DNA of 64,000 bases from JBARKJ01 sp963698885 (GTDB taxonomy: Bacteria; Nitrospirota; JACRHJ01): contig CAVOSJ010000006.1 in the NCBI GenBank assembly GCA_963698885.1, positions 1-64,000 on the forward strand, read 5' to 3'. Below the pieces are notes generated by a model. It ran no database searches, had not been told where the DNA came from, and was given only the letters and a program-made list of their open reading frames with translations. Made by a program: the position numbers and the translations under genes. Below, in pieces: positions 36,028-45,498 of this stretch (position 1 is its first letter; each line of letters begins with the position of its first letter).

Positions 36028-36612
36028 TTAGAGGCTGTCGAGTTTCCCTACGAATTTAAACGTCATGTTGATTTTGGCGTTGTTCTGGTCGATGCCCTTC
36101 TTGAAGCTCTCGACCAGGGTCCCTTCGGCGGTGGATGTCATTAGCCCGTGTCTCGGCGCGGCTCATCACGAGACAATCTGGGTACATCGGTGAAGCTGAA
36201 CGGGTGGGCCGCCTCGGAACCGGCGCTGTAGCTGGCCGTGACGGTGTATGTATGTGTATTCACGGTTGCAAGGCCCCGCCCTGCATCCCCCCCGTAAGGC
36301 TGAAGTCGGCCAGCGCCGGTTCAACGACTGTCCCGGAAATAGCGATATCCGTATCGACCAATGAATCAGTAGTAACATCGTCTTGCTCAGATGGAAGACC
36401 AGATGGTCGGGACTGTATTTTACGTCTGTTGCGCGCCGACCAGGGACATCGTAATTCAGGGTCGCCGTCAGCCTTCACGTTGCGGATGGTCCTTCAATAC
36501 GCCTTTTGCGCTGGAAGTGCTGCTATAGCTCCAGAATGAATCGGCGAAGGCGGGGAGAGAGAGAGAAAGCGTAATTACAATAAAGCAAACCGATAGAGAT
36601 GACCTTCTTCAT
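36028..36612 (-). pseudogene. exported protein of unknown function, frameshifted
   Basis: The ATG at 36612 follows AAGGAGGCAGC. After a small shift the leader reads MKKVISIGL, CFIVITLSLSLPAFAD, a signal peptide, then SFWSYSSTSSAKGVLKD. Further in-frame pieces are DSLVDTDIAISGTVVEPALA, DFSLTGGMQGGA, HTYTVTASYSAGSEAAHPFS and MTSTAEGTLVESFKKGIDQN, ending FKFVGKLDSL at 36028. At least four one-base breaks. It reads like a beta-rich secreted protein; I do not recognise the family. It may form an operon with the repeat protein downstream. Confidence 0.45.
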
Positions 36613-36707
36613 GCTGCCTCCTTATTTTTGCGACTGCCTTGACTGCAATATATAAAACTTACTACCAATATTATAAAAAATCAAATTTTTCGCAGGGAAG
36701 GCAGGGT

Positions 36708-37295
36708 TTACCGGCCCTTTTTCAGCTCGAAGAGCACCTGTTTGGCGAGGTTTTTCAGGGTATCGAAGACGCCGACGCCCGTGGTGGCGACGGCCTCGAA
36801 GGCGGGAAGGCCTCTTGGGTTTAACAGCTTCTCCATCTCCGGCGCGGGGGCGACATTCGGGAGGTCGCGCTTGTTATACTGGACCACGAAAGGTATCTTG
36901 TCCAGGTCGTAGCCCTGCTCGTCGAGGTTTATGCGGAGGTTATCCATGCTCTCCGCGTTCGCTTCCATGCGCTCCACCTGCGAGTCGGCGACGAACACCA
37001 CCCCGTCCACGCCTTTCAATATCAGCTTCCTGGAGGCGTCGTAAAACACCTGTCCCGGGACGGTGTAAAGGTGGAACCTTGTTTTGAACCCCCTTATCTC
37101 GCCCAGGGCCAGCGGGAGGAAATCGAAGAACAGCGTCCTCTCCGTCTCCGTGGCAAGCGATATCATCTTCCCTTTTGCTTCGGGGTTCGTTTTTTTGTAG
37201 ATGTAATGGAGGTTGGTGGTTTTGCCGCAAAGGCCCGGCCCGTAATAGACGAGCTTTACATTTATTTCGCGGGAGGAATAGTTGATGAAGGACAT
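36708..37295 (-). CDS. mglA: MglA-type small Ras-like GTPase
   Basis: 195 residues. The P-loop is YYGPGLCGKTTNLHYIYKKT, nearly the same as Myxococcus MglA. Switch 2 lies in FHLYTVPGQVFYDASRKLIL, and the guanine motif is QYNKRDLPN. MglA is the polarity GTPase that directs motility and pole assignment. The GTPase-activating partner MglB is encoded 67 bp upstream on the same strand. No gliding or type IV pilus genes are in the window. Confidence 0.92.
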   Translation of the reverse strand: MSFINYSSREINVKLVYYGPGLCGKTTNLHYIYKKTNPEAKGKMISLATETERTLFFDFLPLALGEIRGFKTRFHLYTVPGQVFYDASRKLILKGVDGVVFVADSQVERMEANAESMDNLRINLDEQGYDLDKIPFVVQYNKRDLPNVAPAPEMEKLLNPRGLPAFEAVATTGVGVFDTLKNLAKQVLFELKKGR

Positions 37296-37362
37296 CGATT
37301 AACCGTCAAGCCCGGCGTTTGCGGGATGCCCGGAAGATAAGTCTCCTATGCAAACTTTGCCT

Positions 37363-37854
37363 TTATCCAAAAAGATTGTCGATATCTTCATCGGTTATTT
37401 CCGCGAAAGGAGAGACGCTGACTTTGCCTCCGGCCTTTTCTTTGTGAGATTTCTCAGATACGGAAGCGAATATCTTTGCAAAGGCCTCGGAGCTTTTCTT
37501 CACCCGGAGCCGGACAAGTCCCAGGGAACTGCGCTGGTCGAATATCACCACCAGTATCACCCGGTCGATTATGGAGATATGGATATTGTCCTTCTCCCCC
37601 TCATGGAAGAGTATGGAGAACTCCTTCTCGCCCAGGAGCTTGGCCATGCCGCCGGTCGCGGCTATGTTACCCGCGGTAAGAGAGGCAAGCGAAGTGGTGT
37701 CCAGACCCTTGATGTCCCCGGCCGAGGCTATTAACTGGCCGTTCTTGTCCACAAGGAAGACGACCCTGGCGTTCGCCTGCGTCTGGAGGCGCTGGAGTTC
37801 CTGGTCAACCGACCTGAACTCTTCCTCATACATTACAAGGTCCGAAACCGGCAT
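37363..37854 (-). CDS. mglB: MglB, roadblock/LC7 GTPase-activating partner of MglA
   Basis: 163 residues with one roadblock/LC7 domain: MYEEEFRSVDQELQRLQTQA, ARVVFLVDKNGQLIASAG, LGEKEFSILFHEGEKDNIHI, RVILVVIFDQRSSLGLVRLR. A charged C-terminal extension (VSPFAEITDEDIDNLFG) follows. In Myxococcus and Thermus an MglB dimer stimulates GTP hydrolysis by MglA. The mglB-mglA order is the usual one. Confidence 0.9.
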   Translation of the reverse strand: MPVSDLVMYEEEFRSVDQELQRLQTQANARVVFLVDKNGQLIASAGDIKGLDTTSLASLTAGNIAATGGMAKLLGEKEFSILFHEGEKDNIHISIIDRVILVVIFDQRSSLGLVRLRVKKSSEAFAKIFASVSEKSHKEKAGGKVSVSPFAEITDEDIDNLFG

Positions 37855-37985
37855 TATCGCTCCTTAATTATGAAACCGATTTAACCTATCACAAAATCCC
37901 TCGGCAGTTCAAGGAAAATCTATAATTTTTCAACAGCCTTGACTTTGAAGCACTCCGGTTTATAATAATTGAAATGGGGGATACG

Positions 37986-38387
37986 ATGAATACTGTCGAA
38001 ATAAAGCGGCTGAAAAAGGGATTTTTCGAGGACCCGAAGAGCGGTTGGTCCGCCTATCCCTTCATTCACGGCATGGGAGAGCGAGGCGCGGACCTGCGGG
38101 GCGTGCACGTGGTGGCGATATATCCGGGACAAACAAGAGGAAACCACTATCATGAAAACACAAACGAGGTCCTGTTCATGTTCGCCGGCAGCGGGACTTT
38201 TTATTGGGAAGAGGAGGGCAGTGTCCACGAACACCTTATCGTGGGCTCTCCGACGGTCATAACCATACCGGCTGGGATAAAACACGCGTTCACGAATAAC
38301 GGGCATGACCCGGTTTATCTGATCGCACTCCGGGACGGAGAGTACGACCAGAATAACCCGGACGTGGTGAGGACCGAACTGGTATAA
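37986..38387 (+). CDS. cupin-domain protein
   Basis: 133 residues from the ATG at 37986 (MNTVEIKRLKKGFFED), since GGGGGA lies just upstream; an ATG at 37974 is less likely. Cupin motif 1 is GQTRGNHYHENTNEVLFMFA with two His and Glu; motif 2 is TIPAGIKHAFTNNG. The metal ligands His, His, Glu, His are all present, so it probably binds a metal and acts on a small molecule. Substrate unknown. Its stop is 6 bp from the convergent gene's stop. Confidence 0.8.
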   Translation: MNTVEIKRLKKGFFEDPKSGWSAYPFIHGMGERGADLRGVHVVAIYPGQTRGNHYHENTNEVLFMFAGSGTFYWEEEGSVHEHLIVGSPTVITIPAGIKHAFTNNGHDPVYLIALRDGEYDQNNPDVVRTELV

Positions 38388-38393
38388 ACCGGA

Positions 38394-38912
38394 TCAGTTG
38401 GCGCCCGTCAATGTCATAACGTATTTGTCGGTGACGAAGGACGGCGTCTTGTGCTTCTCGAAGATATAGCCGTCGAATACCTGCTTATCGCCCTCGGTTA
38501 TGACGGCCCTTACCGCCGGGTCGTCAGGATCGATACCGTTTGACGTTACGGTGTCTCCGCGAATGACCCAGTGCGGCAGGTATGCGATGATTTTAATTTT
38601 ATAGGGCGAGCCGGGCACGTCCGCCCCGCCGCCTATCTTGACATCGAATTCCTTCTCTTCTTTAGTCTCCCGGTTACCCACCGCCATCTTCACGGTATGG
38701 AACTTCGCCTTGACGGCGTCCGGCACTTCCAGCTTCTGGCCCTTTGGCAGCGGGGCTGGGCTTGGCGGCGTCTCTTTTCCCTCCGTCGCAAAGGTCGCAA
38801 GGGCCATCTCTTTCTTCTTCTTCAGCGCCTCCTCGTCATTTTTTTTCCCGCATGACGAGCATAGAAGAACCACCGCGAGAAGCGGCAACAGGTATTTATA
38901 CCGGTTAGTCAT
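38394..38912 (-). CDS. DUF2155 lipoprotein
   Basis: 172 residues from the ATG at 38912 (MTNRYKYLLPLLAVVLLC), with lipobox LCSSC. The frame is open to 38972 without a good start. After a Lys/Ala/Pro-rich linker comes the domain: VKAKFHTVKMAVGNRETKEE, IKIIAYLPHWVIRGDTVTSN, DPAVRAVITEGDKQVFDGYI, matching DUF2155 ('LP-F----G--TS....P-A-V-V-EG-K--F-GW-F'). Function unknown; envelope-located. Confidence 0.75.
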   Translation of the reverse strand: MTNRYKYLLPLLAVVLLCSSCGKKNDEEALKKKKEMALATFATEGKETPPSPAPLPKGQKLEVPDAVKAKFHTVKMAVGNRETKEEKEFDVKIGGGADVPGSPYKIKIIAYLPHWVIRGDTVTSNGIDPDDPAVRAVITEGDKQVFDGYIFEKHKTPSFVTDKYVMTLTGAN

Positions 38913-39016
38913 ATTTGTTTCACCAGTCCTTCCATAAGGGTGGATGAGAAAAGGCGTCGGCCGCCCGGGCATTCAAATAATTTTAAGAGTAATACCGTAT
39001 TACGCGAAAATCAAGA

Positions 39017-39048
39017 AAAAAAGGCAGCCCGAAGAGGCCGCCTTTTTT
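39017..39048. terminator. terminator hairpin of the lipoprotein gene at 39071
   Basis: AAAAAAGGC / GCCTTTTTT with an inner GC-rich stem (agcccgaagaggcc in the loop region), 23 bases past the lipoprotein stop on the minus strand. T-runs on both sides. Confidence 0.75.
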
Positions 39049-39070
39049 AAACCGGATATGGGCTTCAACC

Positions 39071-39397
39071 CTACTTTGCCTTTTTGTACTGGTAGGTTTC
39101 ACCCATGAAGGAAACCGTAAGGATATCGGTACCGGGGTCTCTTTTGACGTTGACTTCAATTGGTCCCATCGGCACGACCAGCGTGTTTTCGTCCTTTTTC
39201 TGCGCGGGCGTCTTGCCCTGGCTGCCTTCGTAGAAGTAATGATCGCCTTCCTTGCTTATTTTAATTGTCTTGGAAGGCTCCGACACCATAGCCCAGGTGC
39301 CGACCAGCGGGTCGCCCCCCGACTTGGCGCAGGCAAACATGAAGACAAGTGTGCCTATCAGCGCGGCCGTTGCAACTGTTACTAATACTCTTTTCAT
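39071..39397 (-). CDS. small lipoprotein, lipocalin-like fold possible
   Basis: 108 residues behind GGAGGAAAG. MKRVLVTVATAALIGTLVFM with lipobox F-A-C is a lipoprotein signal. The mature part begins DPLVGTWAMVSEPSKTIKI and continues in short strands (DHYFYEG, NTLVVPMGPIEVNVKR, ILTVSFMGETYQYKK). The 'GTW' start and strand pattern resemble lipocalin-type small lipoproteins, but no ligand can be inferred. Single-gene unit. Confidence 0.7.
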   Translation of the reverse strand: MKRVLVTVATAALIGTLVFMFACAKSGGDPLVGTWAMVSEPSKTIKISKEGDHYFYEGSQGKTPAQKKDENTLVVPMGPIEVNVKRDPGTDILTVSFMGETYQYKKAK

Positions 39398-39518
39398 CTT
39401 TCCTCCTGCTTCCCTTGTTGAATAGAAGGCATAAGCCCAATTAGCAAAAACCCTGTGATTTTAAAACATCAGGATAGGGATGTCAATAATAAACCTTATT
39501 TTACGGCAGGACAATTCC

Positions 39519-41234
39519 TTAGCATACCCCGCACGTCCTGCACTTACCTGAGCACGCACCTGGGCGTATGGCGGGCCTGCCTCGCGCGCTCCCTTTCCTT
39601 CAGGAGATAATCCTTTTTTATCCCGGTATCCAGGAAGTCCCACGGGAATTTTTCCTGAACGCTTCTCTCCCTTGAGGCATAAACTTCCATATCAAGACCT
39701 TCTTCCGCGAACGCCGCCTTCCAGTCCCCTCCGTTTTCGGACGCGTCTCAGGATAACCTTTGCAAGCCGCCGGTCGCCTCTTGCGAGTGCGGCCTGAAGG
39801 ACGGCGTATTTCGGGACGTCATGCGTCACCGCCGTGTTCGGGCCCTTGAGGGCCGTCTTTATGCGCCGGAGTTTGCTCTTCAGCTTATCTATCGGCTCCA
39901 TAGTCTCCCATTGGAACGGCGTCCACGGCTTCGGGATGAAGCAGTTCACGCTAAGGGTTAGAGTGCCCATGCGGCCCTTCCCGCGCGCGGCGCGCAAGCA
40001 TCTCCTCCCGCGCCCTTGATGCCAGTGCGATGATCTCCTCGATATCCTCGTCTTCCTCGGTCGGCAGGCCCACCATGAAATACAGCTTCACGTTCAGCAC
40101 GCCCGCCTCTATAAGAGTCCGGACGGCGGACAGCACCTGCTCCTGGGAAATATTTTTATTTATCACAGCCCTGAGCCGTTCGGAGCCCGCCTCCGGCGCG
40201 ATGGCGACCGTCCTGTTGCCTTTGGAGACAAGCCTTGCCAGCTCAGGCGTCAACGAGTCCGCCCTAAGCGATGAAGCGGAGAAATTTATCTTCTCGTCTT
40301 TAAACTCGCTCGCAAGCTCCGCTATCTCCGGATAATCCGATACCGCCGAGCCTACCAGGCCGATTTTGCCCGCGAGTTTTCTGCCCTCTTCTATGTCTTT
40401 TTTAACCGACTCGAAACTGCGGTTCCTGGGGGGGCGGTAAACGTACCCGGCCATGCAGAAGCGGCAGTGCCTTCCGCAGCCCCGTGAAAGCTCTATCATG
40501 AACATATCGGAAAATTCCGTATCCGGCGTGATTATGGCGCTCTTCGCCGGGAACTTGTCCAGGTCTTTAACGTACCGCCTGACTACCTTCTCCGGCGCTC
40601 CGGGCGCGGCGGCAAGAGAGCGCAGGGTGCCGTCCGTATTATATGATGGGGTATAAAGTGAGGGTATATAGACGCCGGGAATCCTGGAGAGCGCGGCCAG
40701 AAGCTCGCCCCGTGTGTGGGTAAGCTTTAACCTTTCGTACTCGTCTAAAAATTCGTTTATCGACTCTTCCGCCTCGCCGACGATTACCGCGTCAAAAAAA
40801 TCGGCAATCGGCTCGGGGTTGAAGAACGTGCAGACGCCGCCTAATATCAAGAGCGGGTGAGACTCGTCCCGGTCCCTGGAGAAAGGGGGTATCCCGGAGA
40901 GCCGGAGGAAGTCCGCCACCCCTGCGTAGTCATGCTCGAACGCGACCGAAAAACCCAGCAGCTCAAAATCCCGTGCCCTGGTCTTCGACTCGACGGAGGT
41001 TATCGGCGAAGACAGGGGCGCCATGGGACCCTTCGGGTCCGGCAGGAACAGCCTCTCAGCTAAAGCGTTCCTGCGCGCGTTGATGATGCGGTATATCGTC
41101 TGATACCCGAGCGAGGACATCCCGACGTAATACGTCCCCGGAAATACCAGCCCTACCGTCGTCCTTCCGCCTCTGGGCTTTACTACAGCGCCTTTTTCAT
41201 TGTGGCTCTGGCCGGTCTTGCTCTTTTTATGCAA
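39519..41234 (-). pseudogene. B12-binding radical SAM protein (TIGR03960-like), frameshifted
   Basis: From the ATG at 41234 a 428-residue frame holds a B12-binding-like N-terminal domain (VGLVFPGTYYVGMSSLGYQT) and the radical SAM core with cluster motif CGRHCRFCMAGYVYRPPRNR. Breaks near 39975, 39735 and 39560 interrupt the rest, which rejoins as TLTLSVNCFIPKPWTPFQWE, WDFLDTGIKKDYLLKERERA and finally KCRTCGVC with a stop at 39519. The C-terminal CxxCGVC is typical of this family, whose members are probably RNA- or metabolite-modifying enzymes of unknown substrate. It follows ftsZ by 6 bp and is likely the last gene on the dcw transcript. Confidence 0.75.
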
Positions 41235-41240
41235 CTTTAA

Positions 41241-42485
41241 TCAGTCCGCCTGCCTCCGTAAGAAAGTCGGGACGTCCAGTTCGTCCTCGTCGTCTATCCC
41301 CAGGGCTTCGTTCCGGAAATCGAGCCCCGCCACCTTCCTTAAATAAGCCGGCTTGTCCACCGCCTTGTCCACGAACGCCTTCACGTTCGAGGTCTTGCCG
41401 AGTATCTTCTCCTCGCCGAAGGACATCTCGGTTATTTCCGTGTTTCCCTGATAATTTTTCGGCGAAGGCCCGAAGTTCATCGCCTTCGGGAGGGCCTTCT
41501 CGTCCAGGCGCACCGCCTGGGATACCGCGCTCTCCTCGAACCCGGTGGCTATAACCGTGACACAGACCTCGTCCGTCATGTCTTCATTGATCACGGAGCC
41601 GAATATGATGTTGGCTTCCGGGTGCGACGCTTCCTGGATTATCGTGGACGCTTCGATGACCTCGCTCATGGTGAGGTCCGGGCCGCCGGTGATGTTGATG
41701 AGCACGCCCCTGGCGCCGTCGATGGTGCCTTCCTCTAAAAGCGGGGAGGATATCGCCTTCTGCGCCGCCTCGACCGCGCGGTTGTCTCCCGCTGCCAGGC
41801 CAGTGCCCATTACCGCGCGTCCCATCGAGGACATTACGGTCTTCACGTCGGCGAAATCCAGGTTGATGTACCCGTTCATCATTATGACGTCTGATATTCC
41901 CTGAACCGCCTGGCGGAGCACGTCGTCGACGATCGAGAACGCCTGCTTGAACGGCGTCCGCTTGTCTATCACGCCGAGCAGCCTCTGGTTCGGGATCGTG
42001 ATGATGGTGTCCACGCATTTCTTCAGCTCGTCCAGCCCGAGCTCGGCCTGGCGCATCCTCTGCCTGCCCTCGAACATGAACGGCTTCGTTACGACCGCGA
42101 CCGTCAGCGCGCCAAGTTCACGCGCTATCTGCGCGATTACCGGCGCCGCGCCTGTACCCGTGCCGCCGCCCATGCCGCAGGTGACGAAGACCATGTCCGC
42201 GCCGGTCAGGGCTTCTCGGATATTATCGAGGTCCTCCTGCGCCGCGTGTCTTCCGACCGTCGGGTTCGCCCCCGCGCCAAGGCCGCGCGTAAGCTCCGCC
42301 CCGAGCTGTACCTTGTGAGGCGCGTAAGAGCGCTCCAGCGCCTGCACGTCGGTATTGGCGGCTATAAACTCCACGCCCGCGAGGCCCGATGTTATCATCG
42401 TATTGATCGCGTTGCCCCCGCCTCCGCCAACACCGATTACCTTGATGTTCGCCCCCCGTCTTGCCTCCTCTTCAAATTCGAACAT
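41241..42485 (-). CDS. ftsZ: cell division GTPase FtsZ
   Basis: 414 residues behind AAAGGGGGCAAG. The N-terminal motif is KVIGVGGGGGNAINTMI, the tubulin signature GGGTGTGAAPVIAQIA (about residue 105), and the T7 loop with catalytic Asp is present (NLDFADVKTVM). A variable linker leads to the C-terminal peptide DVPTFLRRQAD that binds FtsA and other partners. It polymerises into the Z-ring. Last division gene of the dcw cluster. Confidence 0.98.
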   Translation of the reverse strand: MFEFEEEARRGANIKVIGVGGGGGNAINTMITSGLAGVEFIAANTDVQALERSYAPHKVQLGAELTRGLGAGANPTVGRHAAQEDLDNIREALTGADMVFVTCGMGGGTGTGAAPVIAQIARELGALTVAVVTKPFMFEGRQRMRQAELGLDELKKCVDTIITIPNQRLLGVIDKRTPFKQAFSIVDDVLRQAVQGISDVIMMNGYINLDFADVKTVMSSMGRAVMGTGLAAGDNRAVEAAQKAISSPLLEEGTIDGARGVLINITGGPDLTMSEVIEASTIIQEASHPEANIIFGSVINEDMTDEVCVTVIATGFEESAVSQAVRLDEKALPKAMNFGPSPKNYQGNTEITEMSFGEEKILGKTSNVKAFVDKAVDKPAYLRKVAGLDFRNEALGIDDEDELDVPTFLRRQAD

Positions 42486-42500
42486 CTTGCCCCCTTTCGT

Positions 42501-43733
42501 TTAGAAGAAATTCTCAACCCATTCCCGCATCCTGCCTATAACTTTCGCGAAAAGATTGCCGTCCGAGATCCTCTTGACCTTCCCGGCGCCCGTCTGCTGC
42601 GCGCCGAAAAGGACCAGGCCCACGCCGGTCGCGTACATTGGCGAGTTCACTACGTCCACGAGACCCCCGATGTTCATGGGCAGCCCGCGCCGCGCCGGCA
42701 TTTCCATCACGCGCTCAACCGCTTCCGGGATGCCGTCCATTATCGCCGTCCCGCCGGTTATAACGACCCCGGAGGCTATACGGTCCTCGAACCCGGTCTT
42801 CCTGAACTCTTTCAGCACCAGCCCGAAAATCTCCTCAATGCGCGGCTCTATTATCTCGGCGAGCACCTGGCGGGAAAGTACCCTGGGCGGCCTTCCGCCG
42901 ACGCTCGCGACTTCTATGGTCTCGTCGTCCCGCACCATGTTCGTAAGCGCGCAGCCGTACCTTTTCTTTATTTTTTCCGCCTCTGCCGCCGGTGTCCTGA
43001 GCCCCACCGCAATATCGTTCGTCAGATGGTTTCCGCCTATCGCGATCACGGCGGTATGCCATATCCCGCCCTCGACGAATATGGCCAGGTCGGTCGTCCC
43101 GCCGCCCACGTCCACCACGGCGACTCCCAGCTCTTTCTCGTCGTTACTGAGTACGGAATGGCTCGAAGCAAGCGGCTCGAGTACGATGTCCAGCACGTCA
43201 AGTCCCGCGCGGTTGCAGCTCTTGATGATGTTCTGCGCGGACGTTACGGCGCCGGTCACGATATGCACCTCCGCCTCCAGCCGCACTCCGCTCATGCCCA
43301 GGGGCTCCCTTATCCCGTCCTGGTCGTCGATAGCGAACTCCTGGGGGAGCACATGCAATATCTCGCGGTCGAGCGGTATCGCCACCGCCTTCGCCGCCTC
43401 GATGACGCGCTCCACGTCGGCCTTGGATATTTCGCGGTCCTTTATGGCTATGACACCCCTGCTGTTGAAACTTTTGATATGGCTTCCGGCGATGCCCGTG
43501 AAGACCGCGTTGATCTCAACGCCCGCCATCAGCTCGGCCTCTTCGACCGCCTTTTTTATTGACTCTACAGTGCTCTCGATGTTGACGACTACGCCTTTCC
43601 TCAGGCCCCTGGACGGATGACTGCCTATCCCTATGATGTCTATCCTGCCGTCTTCCTTGACCTCGCCGACGATGGCGCAAATCTTGGTGGTCCCGATATC
43701 GAGGCCTACGACTATGTTGTCTTTTTTCGCCAA
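42501..43733 (-). CDS. ftsA: cell division protein FtsA
   Basis: 410 residues. The start is a TTG at 43733, with AAGGAGGTGAGG upstream. The actin-like phosphate motif is VVGLDIGTTKICAIVGEV, phosphate 2 VVDVGGGTTDLAIF and the adenosine motif VITGGTAIMDGI. The C-terminal amphipathic helix is LFAKVIGRMREWVENFF, which anchors Z-ring filaments to the membrane. It lies 15 bp upstream of ftsZ. Confidence 0.97.
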   Translation of the reverse strand: MAKKDNIVVGLDIGTTKICAIVGEVKEDGRIDIIGIGSHPSRGLRKGVVVNIESTVESIKKAVEEAELMAGVEINAVFTGIAGSHIKSFNSRGVIAIKDREISKADVERVIEAAKAVAIPLDREILHVLPQEFAIDDQDGIREPLGMSGVRLEAEVHIVTGAVTSAQNIIKSCNRAGLDVLDIVLEPLASSHSVLSNDEKELGVAVVDVGGGTTDLAIFVEGGIWHTAVIAIGGNHLTNDIAVGLRTPAAEAEKIKKRYGCALTNMVRDDETIEVASVGGRPPRVLSRQVLAEIIEPRIEEIFGLVLKEFRKTGFEDRIASGVVITGGTAIMDGIPEAVERVMEMPARRGLPMNIGGLVDVVNSPMYATGVGLVLFGAQQTGAGKVKRISDGNLFAKVIGRMREWVENFF

Positions 43734-43751
43734 GTCCTCACCTCCTTTCTT

Positions 43752-44573
43752 TCAGAATATACGCGCCTGAAGCGACTGGGACGGCTGGCCTTCCTTCACC
43801 ACTACCTTGCCCGGGAACCGAAGGTCGATAAGCTCGGCCTTCAAGCCCCGCCTGACAATGTCGGCCTCAACATCCGCAAGCCGCTTCACCTTATCCGGGT
43901 ATTCGCCGGAGCCCACCTTGACCACGGCGTCACGGACCAATATGCACGGAGAGCCGTCCCTGCATACCCCGACATTCGCGAAGGCGAGCGGCCCTCTGCT
44001 CCCGCGTACGATCTTGAAAAGCTCAAAGGCGTTCATAAGAGACCCCGCCGTCTTCGGGTCCAGTATCCTTAGGCCCTGCGATGACGGGTACCTTACGACG
44101 GGTAAAAATTCCCAGCCCGGCTGGGTTACCCTGGCAAGCGCAAATCCGTCCGCGTCCATGAGATACTTCCCGGCGCCTGTCTGCACGACCGCCGCCGGGG
44201 CCCTCTCCGTCAGCTCGAAACGGACCTCATTCGGGAACTCGCGGCGCACTAGCCCCGATTTTATCCAGGGATGGCCGCCTATCTTTTCCATCGCGCCCTT
44301 CATGTCATAGGATAAGATGCTCTCCCCCTTGGGGTCGCCGACAAACCCGATGAAATCGTCCTCTCGCACGTATTTAAGACCTTCCACCCGGACATGCTTT
44401 ATGGTAAAAAGCGGCATACGGCATACGTACCTTACCGCGGCGCGGGCCGCTCCCGGCGCGAAGAACGCCGCCGCGGCTAATATTATAAGGACGGCAACCA
44501 GGCGCAGTATCTTCCTGCCCGCTCTCTTTCCGCGTACCTTAGGCTTTAAGCTCTTACGGCCGACAGTCCTCAT
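43752..44573 (-). CDS. ftsQ: cell division protein FtsQ
   Basis: 273 residues: a basic cytosolic start, one anchor (ILRLVAVLIILAAAAFFAPG), a POTRA domain (FTIKHVRVEGLKYVREDDFI, GDPKGESILSYDM, HPWIKSGLVRREFPNEVRF) and the FtsQ beta domain (GKYLMDADGFALARVTQPGW). It links FtsL/FtsB to the early divisome in the periplasm. Its start overlaps the ddl stop by 4 bases. Confidence 0.93.
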   Translation of the reverse strand: MRTVGRKSLKPKVRGKRAGRKILRLVAVLIILAAAAFFAPGAARAAVRYVCRMPLFTIKHVRVEGLKYVREDDFIGFVGDPKGESILSYDMKGAMEKIGGHPWIKSGLVRREFPNEVRFELTERAPAAVVQTGAGKYLMDADGFALARVTQPGWEFLPVVRYPSSQGLRILDPKTAGSLMNAFELFKIVRGSRGPLAFANVGVCRDGSPCILVRDAVVKVGSGEYPDKVKRLADVEADIVRRGLKAELIDLRFPGKVVVKEGQPSQSLQARIF

Positions 44574-45493
44574 TTACGCCTCAGCGCCCCTTCCAGCATA
44601 AGCTCTATAAGCTGCACAAAACTTAAACCCGCCGCTTGCGCGGCCTTCGGGAGAAGGCTTGTCGATGTCATGCCCGGAAGCGTGTTCATCTCCAGGACGT
44701 ACGGGTTTCCCTCACGGTCCACGCGGAAGTCCACGCGCGCGTATCCGTATCCCTGCAGGACGGAAAATACTTCCTTTGCCAGCGCCTTCACCCGTTTCTC
44801 AAGAGCTTCGTCCAACTCCGCCGGACAGACATATTTAGTGTCGTGGGTCAGGTACTTTGCATCATAATCATAGACCCCGCTCTTGGGGACTATCTCCACC
44901 AGGGGCAGGGCGTTGCCGCCCAGTATCCCGGCCGTCACCTCGCGCCCCTCGATATATTTCTCCACGACCGCTTCCATATCGTGCGAGAAGGCCAGTTTAA
45001 GCGCGGGGGCCAGCTCATCCTCGGAATACACGAAGCTCATGCCGATGGTCGAGCCCTGGGTGGCAGGCTTCACCACCACCGGATAACCGATGCGGCCCAC
45101 TGAAGACGCGTCGGAGTCCTTAGTAAGCGTCACGAATTCCGCCGTCGGGATATCATGGTACTTCAGAAGCTTCTTTGTAATCGCCTTGTCCATCGCGATC
45201 GCCGAGCCTGACACGCCCGCGCCGGTATAGGGCAAGCCCATCGTTTCCAGCAGGCCCTGCACCGTTCCGTCCTCCCCGAATTTACCGTGGAGCGCGAGGA
45301 ACACCAGGTCGGGCTTGATTTCATAGAGTTCCTTCACCAGCCCCGGCCCGTCGTACACCACCGGCGTCGCATTGTATCCCGCGTCCTTGAGCGCGCCCAG
45401 AACCGCCGCGCCGGAAGCAAGAGAGACTTCCCTCTCCGCCGAAAGGCCGCCCATCAGGACTGCTATTTTTTTATTCGCTAAAATATCTAACAT
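44570..45493 (-). CDS. ddl: D-alanine--D-alanine ligase
   Basis: 307 residues, short B-type ligase of the ATP-grasp family. Motifs: VLMGGLSAEREVSLASG at the start, HGKFGEDGTVQGLLE, the ATP loop PVVKPATQGSTIGMSFVY, and YARVDFRVDREGNPYVLEMN, then TLPGMTSTSLLPKAA with metal and substrate residues. It makes the D-Ala-D-Ala dipeptide used by MurF. It overlaps ftsQ. Confidence 0.97.
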   Translation of the reverse strand: MLDILANKKIAVLMGGLSAEREVSLASGAAVLGALKDAGYNATPVVYDGPGLVKELYEIKPDLVFLALHGKFGEDGTVQGLLETMGLPYTGAGVSGSAIAMDKAITKKLLKYHDIPTAEFVTLTKDSDASSVGRIGYPVVVKPATQGSTIGMSFVYSEDELAPALKLAFSHDMEAVVEKYIEGREVTAGILGGNALPLVEIVPKSGVYDYDAKYLTHDTKYVCPAELDEALEKRVKALAKEVFSVLQGYGYARVDFRVDREGNPYVLEMNTLPGMTSTSLLPKAAQAAGLSFVQLIELMLEGALRRK

Positions 45494-45498
45494 TCGGT

